Of a stretch of DNA of 64,000 nucleotides, positions 11,040 to 23,063 are shown in pieces. The notes under the pieces were generated by a model. That model ran no database searches. It had not been told where the DNA came from and was given only the letters and a program-made list of their open reading frames with translations. Positions within the stretch are counted from its first letter, which is position 1; each line of letters opens with the position of its first letter. Position numbers and translations under genes: made by a program. This stretch comes from Rhyacophila brunnea (taxonomy: Eukaryota > Arthropoda > Insecta > Trichoptera > Rhyacophilidae), in assembly GCA_022495005.1 (NCBI GenBank), contig JAGYXB010001338.1, positions 1 to 64,000 on the forward strand, written 5' to 3'.

Positions 11040-11260
11040 CATCTATTCTATACACAAGTGACAAGACTGTTTTCGGCCCGCTACGGCAGCTAACTAGGGT
11101 AGGAAAGTATCGAAATAATAACACTTATTGTAACAATTACACTAAGTTAGCCGTCTAAACAGTCAAAACTGACTATCTATAAGTGCTAATATTTTTATAC
11201 TTTCCTACCCTATATAGCTGTTTTATAGGCCGAAAGTAGTATTGTGTTTAGAATAGATGC
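11040..11260. mobile_element. Foldback MITE family F, copy 1 (about 220 bp)
   Basis: The two halves are imperfect reverse complements. The left end CATCTATTCTATACACAAG pairs with GTGTTTAGAATAGATG on the right, and TAGGGTAGGAAAGTAT pairs with ATACTTTCCTACCCTA. The interior holds TAAGTTAGCCGTCTAAAC, shared with copies at 30.2 and 58.1 kb. No target duplication could be fixed. Confidence 0.75.
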
Positions 11261-13029
11261 GCTGGTATAAAAGCGTCTGGTTCATGTGGAATTTCTTGGG
11301 TCATATTTTCGTATTTCTGGATAAACGTTTTGATTTTATTTAAACCTTGATCTATTTTCATCGCATAAGGATTGCAGCGCATTAAAATAACAATATGAAG
11401 GCCTTCACTACGGATCGACCACATTATAATCGGGTTATATTCTATTTGCGAGTTAATATCGTGTGAAAAAAATGCTTCAAATGAATCTTTCTTGACAAGT
11501 CAAATAAATGGCGGAGTTTGTAATACTTAATTGTAGTTCAACGTGGAACGGTGTTTAGCGGTAGTAGTTATGATAACAAGGCCGTTGTCTTATTGAAATG
11601 AAAATCACGATTCTGTTTCGACTGTTATGTTATGTGAGAGACTAGTTTCAAACTTAACCGTTGCGATTTAGTGGGCATTCAAATATCTCAGACGATCTCA
11701 AAGATTGGGGCGTGTCGGTATTAGGCGACTTGTACACAGACATTCGACGCGACATAATACAAACTCAGGAAAGCCAACAAAATTGCATTACCATTACAGT
11801 GAAACACTCAACTGCCAATAATTATTCAGACTGGTCAAACGTCATGAATAAAAATACATAATTAAAAGAGGAATCAGTGATTTTGTCACAATGCTGCATT
11901 GGAATTTATACAAAAAAAATGTTTCCCTCAGTATACCTACATAAATGATGAATAGCTGACAGCGATCCGTGCAACGTGCATGTCTATCTACAGCATCAGT
12001 TCAGTGCAACGAACGTATCAAGTCGAAACAATATTAATTTAGTTCAAATGACTGATAATGTTGTTACGGCTTAAATGTGCGTCAGTGCATTAAGTTTAGT
12101 AGACATGTACATGTATTTGGAGGGCGTTTTAATCCCGGATACAGATTTTTTAACATGGAACATGTTTTACTCATGATCTCCGACGCAAAAGCGTTACGAA
12201 AAATAGACGTAGAATAACTATAGACGCGCAGCCCGCGCCCCGCCCCGATTACTTACGCGCGCCGATTATTTTCATTTTACGTTCAGTAGCCTACATTCTG
12301 TGTGACGTATTTTTCGTCTGTTATTACTTCTTTAGTTTTATTATTGTAATTACATAATTTTCAGAAAAATAATTTTTTTTGAATTCTTTGGATTTAGGTT
12401 ACTTATGACAAATATTTTTTTTTTCGAATTTGGACAACCAGCATTCAGAGAATCAGTAGGCAAAGCATGTTCCATTTTTAATAATTTTAGCCGTCAGGGT
12501 TTAAGTAACCATCATCTTAGGGGCCCAGGGGGGAAAAGCCCCCCCCGCAAGGCGCAATACGCCGATTTTTTTAAAATAGGTAGTGTTTATTAAATTTAAT
12601 ATAATGCAGTAGTAATTTCTAACTTTTTTTATATATCTATTTTTTTATCATTGTGCCTAAAGCGTAAAGGGTTCAACCACTGCGTCATGGATTTACTAAT
12701 TTTAAAAACAATAGTTAAATAGTTTATATATTATTTTGATCCACTAGTTAACATAATACCTATAATCAGACAAAAAATATAACGTTATAAATACAATATT
12801 TATTAAGGATTTGTTGGTAGGAGTTTCGAGACAAACGTGACTTTGATTTAGACAGCTTTAAGATTGTTACATATTATTATAAAAAGCGATAAGGGTCTAA
12901 GGACTAAGACCTGTAGGTAAGATATGATTTACTTGAGATTGTACTAAATGATTTACAATAACAAATGATCACGTATTCATGTGAAATAAGGATTCTTAAT
13001 TCATGGAAAATCCAAAAAAAAATAAAGCA
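11261..13029. other. Unassigned DNA with two short G+C-rich patches
   Basis: No gene or complete element was recognised. One G+C-rich patch lies at about 12228-12268 (GCGCAGCCCGCGCCCCGCCC) and a poly-G/poly-C patch at about 12520-12550 (GGGGCCCAGGGGGGAAAAGC). The first could be a promoter-like GC box cluster, but there is no transcript-like structure beside it. Confidence 0.35.
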
Positions 13030-13325
13030 TGGGAAGGTACATGTTGAGCATAACGTGAAAAGACAACAAAATATACCAATGGATAAGGAGGCAGATAATA
13101 ATATGCGATGTGAAAGAGGTCCCCATGATCCCCCTGATCCCCCTCAGCGAGTGAACAACCGTTGGAGTAATGCAACCACACAGTAATTATATCCGCTGCA
13201 TCGAAGAACTCAACAAATTCAGCGGATATATGTGGCAGTGAAGAACTGAGGATCGAGAAGAGCTCAAGGAGCCAGGGGAGCATTTTATTCAGCAGTGGAT
13301 TGACCTCTGCTGATAATAATGAATT
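13030..13325 (+). pseudogene. Degenerate RTE-like LINE 3' end
   Basis: On the plus strand the text is a decayed version of the 4.3-kb LINE tail. MLSIT-stop-KDN (about 13041) corresponds to MLGITRKDK; NNRWSNATTQ (about 13156) to YRWTNLVIQ; and TEDREELKEPGEHFIQQWID (about 13240-13305) to AQDREKWKQLEEAFIQQWID. It is followed by a GATAATAATGA tail. Several stops and frame changes make it non-functional. Confidence 0.7.
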
Positions 13326-14062
13326 TTTCATGATAGGTGTATGTATACAATATTGTTCAGATATGTCTACATTTTCACTCTAGAATTAAGCATGAATACC
13401 TACCTCTATTTAACTGTTCGCCGACTACAAACAATTTGAGAATCTTTGAGAGTTCCTGCCTACTAAATAATCGAATCACCATGGGAACGTAACGCCTTCT
13501 TCTAGTGAACAATGATTAATTAATTATTATTCATTTGCTCCTTATAATGAAAAAAAAATACTAACCAGTTACATGCAAAATGTATTACAAGGATTATGAT
13601 CTTTACCGGCCTTTGCATACAGTATTATAATAAATCCTGAAACTCAATTTGAATTTGATTACATTCTTAAATGTCAAATGGAATGTAGGTACATATTTAA
13701 GAATCAATAAATCAATATTTCGTTTAATGTATATCATTAAAATTTGTACGAGTTTATATGTCAACAAAAGTAGACAAAAAAATCAAAAGTAAAACCATAT
13801 TTTACTTTCCATAATATATAAATCCAACTAAACCAATAACATATTTCTTAATATTCATTACAGGGAGAACTAAACTCAATGGAAGAATTAAGATAAAAAT
13901 AATACTAAATCTACAAAAGCTGATGAACCACAAAATTAAATCAATTTCAAACGTTATATTATTTCAATTAAAAAACCATATGACGATTTTTTTCAAAATG
14001 TTCTGAATGATTTAAAAAATTTAAAAGTTTAAAAAGTAGGTACTCATGAGAATGTCACATAC
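13326..14062. other. A+T-rich DNA, nothing recognised
   Basis: No repeats or coding remnants were identified. Confidence 0.35.
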
Positions 14063-14569
14063 AATGAGGGACTGAAAGGGCTCTAGTCTGGGTGCCTGGC
14101 GTGGCGGGTCGACCAGCTAAGTGAGATAAACACATATCACAAAATTTACTCAATAAGGTAATTATTTTAATTATGTTAACATTTTAAAATATGTGACTGC
14201 GATGAAATTTGATGCAATATGATGATTGATATACTTAATTTATTTAACCTAATTTAACTTTTTATTTTATTTATGTGTATTTCCTGCCTAATACAAACGG
14301 CTATTTATTCAATATGGCGAAGGGTCGTATGTTACTTGGCTAATACAAAACGCAGTCGTGATCTGTTCTTCACATGAGGCAGACTGTTATTTATTTAAAA
14401 ACACAATAAATCTCTAAAATTACATGGAATACTCCTCATTTTTTTACGAAACCCTGGAGATCCGTGGAATACCATTAGGTAAACGCTAATGTAGAGCATC
14501 ATATTTCATTAACCTTAAAAATAAGTAATTAGAAATAAACCAAAGATCACTTCAGGATGTGGGGCCATG
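14063..14569 (+). mobile_element. hAT-like element family M, diverged copy
   Basis: It matches the full copy at 35322-35724 at both ends: CTGAAAGGGCTCTAGTCTGG then GTGAGATAAACACATATC on the left, and TTCAGGATGTGGGGCCATG on the right. The terminal CATGGCCCCC of the full copy is eroded on the left, so no target duplication can be called. Confidence 0.6.
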
Positions 14570-14645
14570 CTCGTAAGTACCAAGTCGTAACTATCAAATA
14601 TCAAATTAATATTCTTATTTAATCTAATAAATAGAACCATTGCTG

Positions 14646-15676
14646 CAGCGATTTCCAAACTGGGAGGCGCGGAGTGTTGCTAAGAGAGGCGCGAAAAGTT
14701 TAACACAATTCACTTAAAACCAGAATCCATATTTTCATACACTGAAAGTGACGTGACAAATATTTATTTGAATACGTAGATGATGAATTTATTTAAAATT
14801 GAAGAAAAAATTAATGTAGCCACAGGTTTTCAGTTTGCATATGCATAGTTTATAAAATCGCCGCTAGTTATAAACTATACAAAAAAAGTCGTATAAAAGG
14901 TTGTTTGCAAACCTGTCTGAAAATATGGAAACAAATTTTATAATAAGTACCTCACTTCTACACTATTGTGAAGCGCGCTAGCTATCTCGTGAAAAAATGA
15001 AGTCTGAATAAATGGGTGAAATCATACTGTTGAAATTTGAGTTTGTTTAGGAACGATAATTTTGTTGTATTTGGTTGAAATTTCAAAAAATGAGTGAATA
15101 AATCAATGCAAGGACCACTAATGCATTCACTGATTTAAAAAGACAAAGTGAAGGTATTCATAAAAATTTGGAGCTATGAGAATCAAAATTACAAAAAAAA
15201 TAAGTTCGCCATGTATCCACATTTAAATTATTTCTACGCCATATATATATTGAAGCAATCAAAAATCTATTTACTTGGTTAGTTTGATAATGCACTTTTA
15301 ACATTATTTTAATAATAGTAAAAAAGTTGCGCTGTTCTATTTCAGGGCTATTAAATATTTTAAATATATGGTTGAAAGATCCTGATCTCGGGGCCCGCTT
15401 CAGGACGTGGGGCCCATGATAGAATCCATTTGTCAATGAACGATGATAAATTTGGATTGACTACTATTGAAATTGATTGTGCTAATAAACAAGCACATTC
15501 ATCGCATGAAAAACAAATTAATTTAAAAATGAATATATAAGTACTTCATTTTTGTATTTGTACATTGTTGACTATTTAAAAAGGTGTCTGTATTATTTAA
15601 TGAAATAAAGAGGGGGAGGCGCCAAGATTTGTTTTTTTAAAGGGAGGCGTAGTAACATAAAGTTTGGAAACCACTG
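14646..15676. mobile_element. Old hAT-like element, family L (about 1.03 kb)
   Basis: The left end CAGCGATTTCCAAACTGGG and, inward from the right, CAGTGGTTTCCAAACTTTA form an inverted repeat. GGAGGCGC motifs lie just inside both ends. Flanking octamers CATTGCTG and CATTACGG match at 6 of 8. No usable transposase frame is seen. A fragment of a family M right end (about 15378-15419, GGGGCCCGCTTCAGGACGTG) lies inside. Confidence 0.65.
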
Positions 15677-15684
15677 CATTACGG

Positions 15685-16290
15685 TCTGCCCTGCTCCACG
15701 AATAATGTAATGGCCATCCCTTTCCAGAGTATAGTTCGCTGTGAAATATAATACATACACTCTACACATAACCTACCATATTAATTACATTTTATTTCAG
15801 ACTAGTGCCAGATTATATCTCTACTGAGTTCGGTGCAAATTTTTGTTCCAATATTTCGAAATAAATGTTGAAATTTCTGAATGAACGTAATGTTATGATG
15901 AACGTTTTTGATTTTTATTTGGCGTGATAGCAAGACTTATTGCGTTTATCGTAGATGGTTTTTAGACTTTCTCCTCGCGTGTGTAACACCAATAATATAT
16001 ATATCTCACAACTGAACTGCGTCACGTATATGACTATTAGAGGAATGTAAAGAATTTAGTTGTGTTGAAATTGGTTTGATAGAGTAATTAATTACATTAA
16101 TGTCGGCGTGTCAAAACTGATAAAGATAACATAGCCCGCATGAGAACGGCTTCTTACATGCCCGTAATAAATTATCAGTTATCTTTTGACTGCTCTTAAG
16201 GTGGTGCGTATTAGATATTTAAGAAATCTATTCTACAACCAACATGCTGCGATTTCATGATGCTTTATGTAGTATAAAAGACGGGAGCGA
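15685..16290. other. A+T-rich DNA, nothing recognised
   Basis: No paired repeats or coding remnants were seen. Confidence 0.35.
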
Positions 16291-16298
16291 GTCTCGGG

Positions 16299-16883
16299 TA
16301 GCGTTGGGTTACGGGAATTCTCGAAAATTTTTCGAGATTTTCAATCCCGAATCTCGAGAATTTAAATTTTCAACATTTCGGGAAATCTCGGATCTCGAGA
16401 ACCTTTTCTCGGGATTCGGGATTTCTTTATTATCAAATATTAATTGAAAAAACGATTTTCCTATATGAAAAAAGTAGACAGAAAACATAAAACGTTCAAA
16501 GACTGATCGGGCCATTTAACACAATTAAGCCAACCTCGACTCAAAATGAGCGCAATTTTTCAACATCAGGAAATTTTGTGTCTCAAAAGCATACGCGATT
16601 GTCAGACGCAGCGATTGACAGTACCTAATCTTTTGAATTATTTTTGTTTTCCTACTTCTTTTTTTGTTTGTCTTCTTACATAAATAAAAAAAATCATATT
16701 TTTTTGAAATTTGTCTGTTTTTACACTGATTTTGGGATGTTTTACTGTTTTTTGTTTTTTAAATTTCCCGATATCTCGAGAATTTTTTTCCGGAAATCCC
16801 AAATCTCGAGAATTCAAAATTTCATCATTTCGGGAAATCCCGAATCTCGATATTGAGATTTTCTCGGGAAATGCCCAACTCTA
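16299..16883 (+). mobile_element. hAT-like MITE family B, copy 1 (585 bp)
   Basis: The ends TAGCGTTGGGTTACGGG and (inward from the right) TAGAGTTGGGCATTTCCCG form an inverted repeat flanked by exact 8-bp duplications GTCTCGGG (16291-16298, 16884-16891). Both subterminal regions are dense in CGGGATTTCCCGAGA and TCTCGAGAAT motifs, which likely serve as repeated transposase-binding sites (inference). The interior, with GACTGATCGGGCCATTTAAC, is shared with 27.4 and 56.2 kb. Confidence 0.92.
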
Positions 16884-16891
16884 GTCTCGGG

Positions 16892-17379
16892 TGAATAACC
16901 TAATATATATATTCAATAAAGTATGAAAGAAAACATAGGTAAACGTCTAGAAAACTGCGAGAAAGGATGAAAGAAAAGATACACGTAACCGCAAATTCTG
17001 AATTTGAAAAATAGAAGAATCGTTTATTTTAATAAGGTCGTGAAAGAAAAAAAATTGTCGTAATAGTTTGACAGATACTTACAGTGCATTACTAGCATAA
17101 TACTTATAGCATATTATATAGAAAGTATTAAACGACATTACAATTGTTAAGTTGTGACGTATTGGCGGAAAGGTAAGGCAGTAGTAAAATATAAATGTTA
17201 GTTAATCAAAATAATTTGTGTTACAGAACCAAGCCACATCTTTCAACGTTGACAGGTGGCACTGCCACGTGGTAATTTTTTCTAGATATGCCTATTTTTT
17301 GTCGATTAGTGGGGATTATCAACTATGACAGACAAGCGTATAAATATAAACAATTAAAGAGCGCGGGAATTTACAGTTC
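16892..17379. other. A+T-rich DNA
   Basis: Near 17250-17275 lies GACAGGTGGCACTGCCACGT, the inverted relative of the palindrome at 690. Nothing else is recognised. Confidence 0.35.
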
Positions 17380-17500
17380 CGTAGATCACTACTAAGATCC
17401 TCGTAATCCAATGTGTGAGACATGAGACTATCATACTGGAGGTTCCGGGATCGATTTCCGATGAGGTCACAATACGTATCTGCGATTTGCTCAAGCCTGA
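17380..17500 (+). repeat. Possible tRNA-like SINE head
   Basis: GGATCGATTTCC near 17449 resembles an RNA polymerase III B box, preceded by a stretch of tRNA-like length. No convincing A box or second copy was found, so this is weak. Confidence 0.25.
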
Positions 17501-17599
17501 CCATTTGTGTTATTGTTTCACTGCTACTACTACTACTCTACTTTTTCACTACTACAAATTTGTCTCGGGGTATATTACGTACTCGGGGTACTATTTTCC

Positions 17600-18110
17600 T
17601 ATCGATAATTTGTCAAATGATTATTTTCCGACCGCCTTTCTACAAGGCATGCTTAATTTACATTCTCTTGAATCTCGTAGGTCTCTTCTGCTCTTGAAAC
17701 ATTTTTGCGTGTTATCGCGAGGGATGGTTTCCGATCCTGGTATCCTAATGAATTTTAATTTACATGCACCTGTTAATTACATACGTGGTCGCAGCCATGA
17801 TTGGATCAAAACCGTTTCCTCGTGTCAAGCCTATCAGGTACGATTAGCGAGGGGAGCAAGACTAGTCAATGCGCTCCCCAAAGACGTAGACATTTTCGGT
17901 GACGTGCTATGTATTTTGTATTTCAAAATTTTATTTTTCTGGATAAAATTGTACTTTATGTTTTTATTAAATTATTATTATTATTTTATATATTCTCTTC
18001 TTCTCTCTTGTGAGGATAATATTTGTTATAATGTAAATCTCATGCTGTGCACGTCTTGAAATTAGATTTGTTATGTCCACAATGTTTTGTTTTCTTAAAT
18101 AAATAAATAA
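17600..18110 (+). pseudogene. CR1/jockey-like LINE 3' end, copy 1
   Basis: An open frame (17415-18059) carries, from about 17650, NLHSLESRRSLLLLKHFCVL and then LARGARLVNALPKDVDIF, the layout of the extreme C-terminus of CR1/jockey-type reverse transcriptase proteins (leucine-rich 'LESRR' helix, then 'R-LVN-LP-DIDIF'). A 3' untranslated region follows with GTTATGTCCACAATGTTTTG and ends AAATAAATAAATAA, a typical tail. There is no catalytic domain. The segment from 17816 on is shared with 41153-41507. The upstream half of the frame is probably not element-derived. Confidence 0.7.
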
Positions 18111-19082
18111 GAAAATACAAAATGTTCTCAGCCATAATTTAACGGAACGTGTCCATCGGGTGGATCTATTAGCTTTCTAATCCCATCGCTGTAATCTCTA
18201 GTATTAATTATAAAAATATTACATCGTAGATTATTCTTATATAATATTTAGCTACTTTAATTAAACACATGCCGTGAAAAATTCGTTTGATGCAGACCCC
18301 AAAGTCCATAAAGTGTACATTAGACATCAACGCATGGTCAAATACTAAACTTCCAAATAATATTTTAATTATCTACCGTTACAATACCTTTATGTACGCA
18401 CCAAACCAATGACAAAATTTATTTATTTCACAGCACTGAAGCTGAATCACTAACCCAAAATTTACAAAATATTAATATATAAGTACATACATCCAAATAA
18501 TCCAACACATTAACAAAACCATATGTTTATTCACGTACCTATTTGCTGGCGGAAACAATTTTTGTAATAAGATTATATTGTGTTTACCTTGACAGGTATC
18601 GTTGGTTCTTATTTGAAGGGAGGTAATTTATATGAAATGATTAATTACCTGCGGTATTTCACACCGATTTTTAATAACATACATTCTACTGATGACTTAC
18701 GTATATAATTTTACTCAAAGGTAAACCAATCAATATATTTGTAAAGCTCTACAAAAATCGAGTAATGTAGATTTACCTGAATAGATTCGGATTCTTCCGA
18801 TTAGCATGACATTATCAACTCAGTGAATAAACTGAACGAAACTACTCCTAATTATTATTCAATTATCTGGATTAGGTATTTACCTACTACATAAATTAAG
18901 TTTTATTCAGTGGCGGGTTAAGGGGTGAATAAGCCCAACGTACTGATTTTGATCTCCCCACTCATGATAAAAATTAATTAAAAAACATAAATTCCAACTA
19001 TTTTATATGAATCATTAAACAAAGTTACCTAGTAACAAAATATCAAGTTTTTAACACTTTTCTTCTAAATCTTTTAATTCCT
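18111..19082. other. A+T-rich DNA with a possible hAT-type left end
   Basis: CAGTGGCGGGTTAAGGGGTG at about 18909 looks like a hAT-type terminus, but no partner end was found. Otherwise nothing is recognised. Confidence 0.35.
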
Positions 19083-20480
19083 TTAAGGGGGGACATGCTC
19101 GTCGAAGGTCAAAATTGAGTTTTTATTGTATATTCAAACCATGATCCTGGACACTCCTTAAACGTTGTAGATGATCTATTTATATACTTTTGAAGCCTTA
19201 TTATCCTTTATAGTTATTTTAAACATTTGATGACTGCATGAAGTATTTTTGTTACATAAAATAGTATTCTTTTAAACCTCTCGCTCTAATGTTTTAGAAT
19301 ATAGTCATATTTCGGTACATAACTGTGCAGTGGTGTTAAGATTTTTTACATTTATTAATTTTTAAACGCATTTATAAAACCATTAGCATAATTTATTACG
19401 AGATAATTTTTGTAAAATATTCACGATAAAAAATTATATTGATAATCTCTGTGATCCCAAATTTGACAAGAATTAGGCATTTTATTATTCAAAAAATCGG
19501 CAAGATTAACACATTTGAAGATGATTCTAAAGATACTTATTATAAGCTATGTCTTTGACCATTCAAGTGTGATAAACATCTTATGAATAATGATTGCTTT
19601 ATAATAATTATTGACCTAAGAATAAGGTAGTGTTTTTTTGAAATACGCCATTTCTTTTGTCATTCCCCAGTGGTTAAGCTACAACATACGGCCGTAGCCA
19701 TAAATTGACAAACTATAATTGAAGTAAAGAGTAAAATGATATTGACGCGCGTGTTTGAACATGTACCGTTTAAAAAAAAATAAAAAAAAATTCGGTTAGG
19801 TACATGTTCAAACACGCGCGTTAACATAATTTTACTCCCTACTTTAATTATAGTTTGTCATTTTATGGCTACGGCCGTATGTTGTAGCTTAACCACTAGG
19901 GAATGACAAAAGAAATGGCGTATTTCAAAAAAACACTACCTATTCTAGGTCAATAATTATTATAAAGCAATCATTATTCATAAGATTTTTATCACACTTG
20001 AATGGTCAAAGACATAGCTTATAATAAATATCTTTAGAATCATCTTCAAATGTGTTAATCTTGCCGATTTTTGAATAATAAAATGCCTAATTCTTGTCAA
20101 ATTTGGGATCACAGAGATTATCAAAATAATTTTTTATCGTGAATATTTTACAAAAATTATCTCGTAATAAATTATACTAATGGTTTTATAAATGCGTTTA
20201 AAAATTAATAATTGTAAAAAATCTTAACACCACTGCACATTATGTACCGAAATATGACTATATTCTAAAACATTAGAGCGAGAGGTTTAAAAGAATACTA
20301 TTTTATGTAACAAAAAATACTTTATGCAGTCATCAAATGTTTAAAATAAATATAAAGGATAATAAGGCTTCAAAATTATATAAATAGATTATCTACAACG
20401 TTTAAGGAGTGTCCAGGATCATGGTTTGAAAATACAATAAAAACTCAATTTTGACCTTCGACGAGCATGTCCCCCCTTAA
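19083..20480. mobile_element. TTAA-flanked 1.4-kb foldback element
   Basis: Two arms of about 680 bp (19083-19767 and 19799-20480) are near-identical reverse complements, separated by an A-rich spacer of about 31 bases. Each arm begins TTAAGGGGGGACATGCTCGT read from outside, so the structure is bounded on both sides by TTAA. TTAA duplications are the hallmark of piggyBac-superfamily insertions. There is no transposase frame. Differences between arms are few (single substitutions and small indels), implying a young insertion or ongoing gene conversion. A transcript across it would form a very long hairpin RNA. Confidence 0.88.
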
Positions 20481-21991
20481 GAGATAATAATAGCACTGTC
20501 TTGTACACGTTCATGAATTTACTTTAACAAACAGTGTGTATTTTAAACTATCGCGATAATAACCGTTTACACGTAAAAGTGCTGAATGTCTCGCCTATAT
20601 CATTATTCAAGAGTAAGCGAGACGCGATGTATGGGACTATCATTGTATCATTGTATGGAACTATTTGACAGGTCGTGAAAATCGGTTAACCTCAAAATGA
20701 GTCTCTGCAGGGTAGTTCGTTTTTTTACCGGCAGGTTCGCTACTATCCTTCTACTGCGCAGGCGCGGGTATTGCACGTTCCAATTGTTGCGTGAAAACTT
20801 TACGACAATACGTATTTATACGTGCATTTTTTTGTTATGGCCGCGATAATACGTACTGTCAGCAGTAAGTCTATGCACGTGGAAACAGGGTATAATATTA
20901 GTGGTTTATTTTTGTGTACCAGGACCTGCATATCGTGAAGTGGTCATATTATGTGGTCATTTAATAGTAATACTTTGGGTAATATTTTATACTCAATCAG
21001 TTAGAAGTAGGTACTCATCTTTTAGAATTTGGGATTATTAGATAATTGTATAACTATTTGAATTATTTCGAGGTCCGCTTTTACATTTTATGACGAATCG
21101 ACTGTGTCATTTGCGTCAAAGAAAATTGCCGGTGGTTTTATTTCATTTAAAACAATATAAGCATTAATTCAACAAAAAGTTGACAGTTAACACCATTAAA
21201 TATAATAGGTAATGCAATTCTACTTAATGATTTGATAATAAGTAGATACCTACATTAAAAACATTTAAAATTCACATTTAAAAAAATGATTTCCTTAAAG
21301 TATTATTTGTATATTATAAAATGATTGATTTTTTTTATTGCCAAAAAATGTATGGTACAATAAATAATTATATTCCACACGTCTCAATGATTGATTCGAC
21401 CATGAGATGGTTAAGTTTAAGAGTGTGAAACTATTTACAATAATAATTGTATCGATCAATATTCTGAACTGTATTCCATTCACCTGCTTCAAATATAAAT
21501 TAGGACCTCAACACTATTAATTGCGTATAAAATGGCCTCATATACACAAATATTTAAACGATTGTTGGGATACATATTTCAAAATGTCACGGTCATAGCC
21601 GTTAAACTCTTGCAAAAGTCAAAATTTTCGACGAAAAATCGAGCTGGCTCGGGTAAACAATGTGGCAAAACTGGTTATCGGATGGACATAGCAGTATTTT
21701 GAATTTTTTTGCTATATTTGTTCACTAATAGCAACGCGACTACGTGATGGACTGTGAAAGAATTATAAAAAAACGTCCGTAATGTGAGGCGTTTGCGTAT
21801 CGAATTATTGGAATTAGTCAAGCATCATATTTTTATCCTACACTGAATTTTATTTGTCTTCGAATTTTATATTTCGGAAAATGTATGCATCTACTTAAGT
21901 ACTATTCTAGGGTCGTTGACGTCGAAAACAACCTTCTGTGTGAACAATTTCTTTTATTCAACGAATAATTCACAAGATTTCAGAAAATAAT
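20481..21991. other. Unassigned DNA
   Basis: A somewhat G+C-richer patch lies near 20700-20800 (ACTGCGCAGGCGCGGGTATT). Near 21940-21988 a short repeat, family X, occurs in reverse (see 22846). No gene was recognised. Confidence 0.35.
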
Positions 21992-22008
21992 ATTATATAT
22001 ATTGAATA

Positions 22009-22722
22009 GAGGCATTTATCGCACTGGAAAGAGCTGCCATATAAATGGGATTCCAGGTCAATCAAGAAAAAACAAAATACATGCCTGCAAGTGAGGCTCC
22101 TTCAAGCTAACCACTCATGATTGACATGTATCAGTTCGAAAGGGTCGACGAGTTCATATATCTGGGATCACGCATTACCCCTCAAAACGACATCAGCCAA
22201 GAAGTTAGCAGAAGGATTACTCTGGCAAACAAATCTTACTACTCTCAAAGAAAACTAAGATAAAGCTATACAAACCCTCATCAGACTCATATTAACCTAT
22301 GGGTCGGAATGCTGGGCTTTATCAAAAAAAGATGAGAGGAAGCTGGATATCTTTGAAAGAAAGATATTAAGAAGAGTCTTCGGAGCTGTATGTGAGGAGG
22401 ATGGGACGTGGCGAGGAAGGTACAACCATGAATTATATGCGTTGTATGAAGACCCCCCTGTAGTCTCACACGTGAAAGTGTGGCAACTTCGTTGGGCAGG
22501 CCATTTCTCAAGGATGGAAGACACCCAACCACCAAAGAACCTTCTCTTCAACAGACCAGAAGAGAAAAGGAGGGTCAGGAGACTGTGGTGGCTGGACTGT
22601 ATAGAAAGAGATACAGCATCCCTGAGACTGAGGCGGTGGTGGGAGCTTGCTGCAGACACAAAGGAGTGGAGACGTTTCCTGGAGGCGGCCAAGACCCACA
22701 TTGGGTTGTAGTGCCGATGATG
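22009..22722 (+). pseudogene. RTE-like LINE 3' half with target duplication
   Basis: It encodes the post-catalytic region of a LINE reverse transcriptase across several frames: VNQEKTKYM, FERVDEFIYLGSRITPQND, then LILTYGSECWALSKKDERKL, LRWAGHFSRMED, and the terminal WWELAADTKEWRRFLEAAK to a stop at 22711. Stops near 22110 and 22260 and frame changes inactivate it. The polymerase motifs lie upstream and are missing (5' truncation). A GATGATGAT tail follows. Imperfect direct repeats ATTATATATATTGAATA (21992) and ATTATATATTGAATA (22723) look like its target duplication. Confidence 0.85.
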
Positions 22723-22737
22723 ATTATATATTGAATA

Positions 22738-23061
22738 TAGTGAATATACTTACATAAAACACCTCAAGCTCAAATATATAGGGACCTCCTTGAAAAAAAT
22801 CTTTTTTGAAAAAATACGATGGTGTTTTCAAATTATGTATGTTCTCAAATCTTGTGAATTAATCGTAGAATAAAAGAAACAGTTTATTAAATTATTTGCA
22901 AGTGCAAGTACGTTATAACTAAAAATTGTAGTGACACGGGCGTCGGTTAGTAATTATATCACTTAATTGATACCTTGATTTAAAACACAAAAACCAATAG
23001 TCAACATTAATGCAATTTGATAAGCATTTCATGTAAGATCTACTAGTTAAATTCGTCGTAT
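22738..23061. repeat. Composite of dispersed repeat fragments
   Basis: It contains an AAAAAATCTTTTTTGAAAAA block shared with 55545 and 31950, the short family X repeat (22846-22890, CAAATCTTGTGAATTAATCG, also at 21940 reversed and 25338), and a block at 22960-23050 (GATTTAAAACACAAAAACC) shared with 55597-55690. Probably SINE-related debris. Confidence 0.5.
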
Positions 23062-23063
23062 TA

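Noticed and set aside
17415..18059. 214-codon open frame, the longest in the window, as a host membrane protein
   Set aside because: Its recognisable part (LESRRSLLLL and ARGARLVNALPKDVDIF) is a LINE C-terminus, and the region from 17816 is repeated at 41153. The hydrophobic tail is translated 3' untranslated A+T-rich DNA.
18909..18935. Complete hAT-like element starting CAGTGGCGGG
   Set aside because: No matching inverted end or 8-bp duplication could be found within several kilobases.
19083..20480. Palindrome as a replication origin or viral hairpin end
   Set aside because: The TTAA borders and lack of any replication gene favour a transposon; an assembly fold-back remains possible and is noted as a check.
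22297..22701. Minus-strand 134-codon frame
   Set aside because: Antisense of the LINE coding region 22009-22722.
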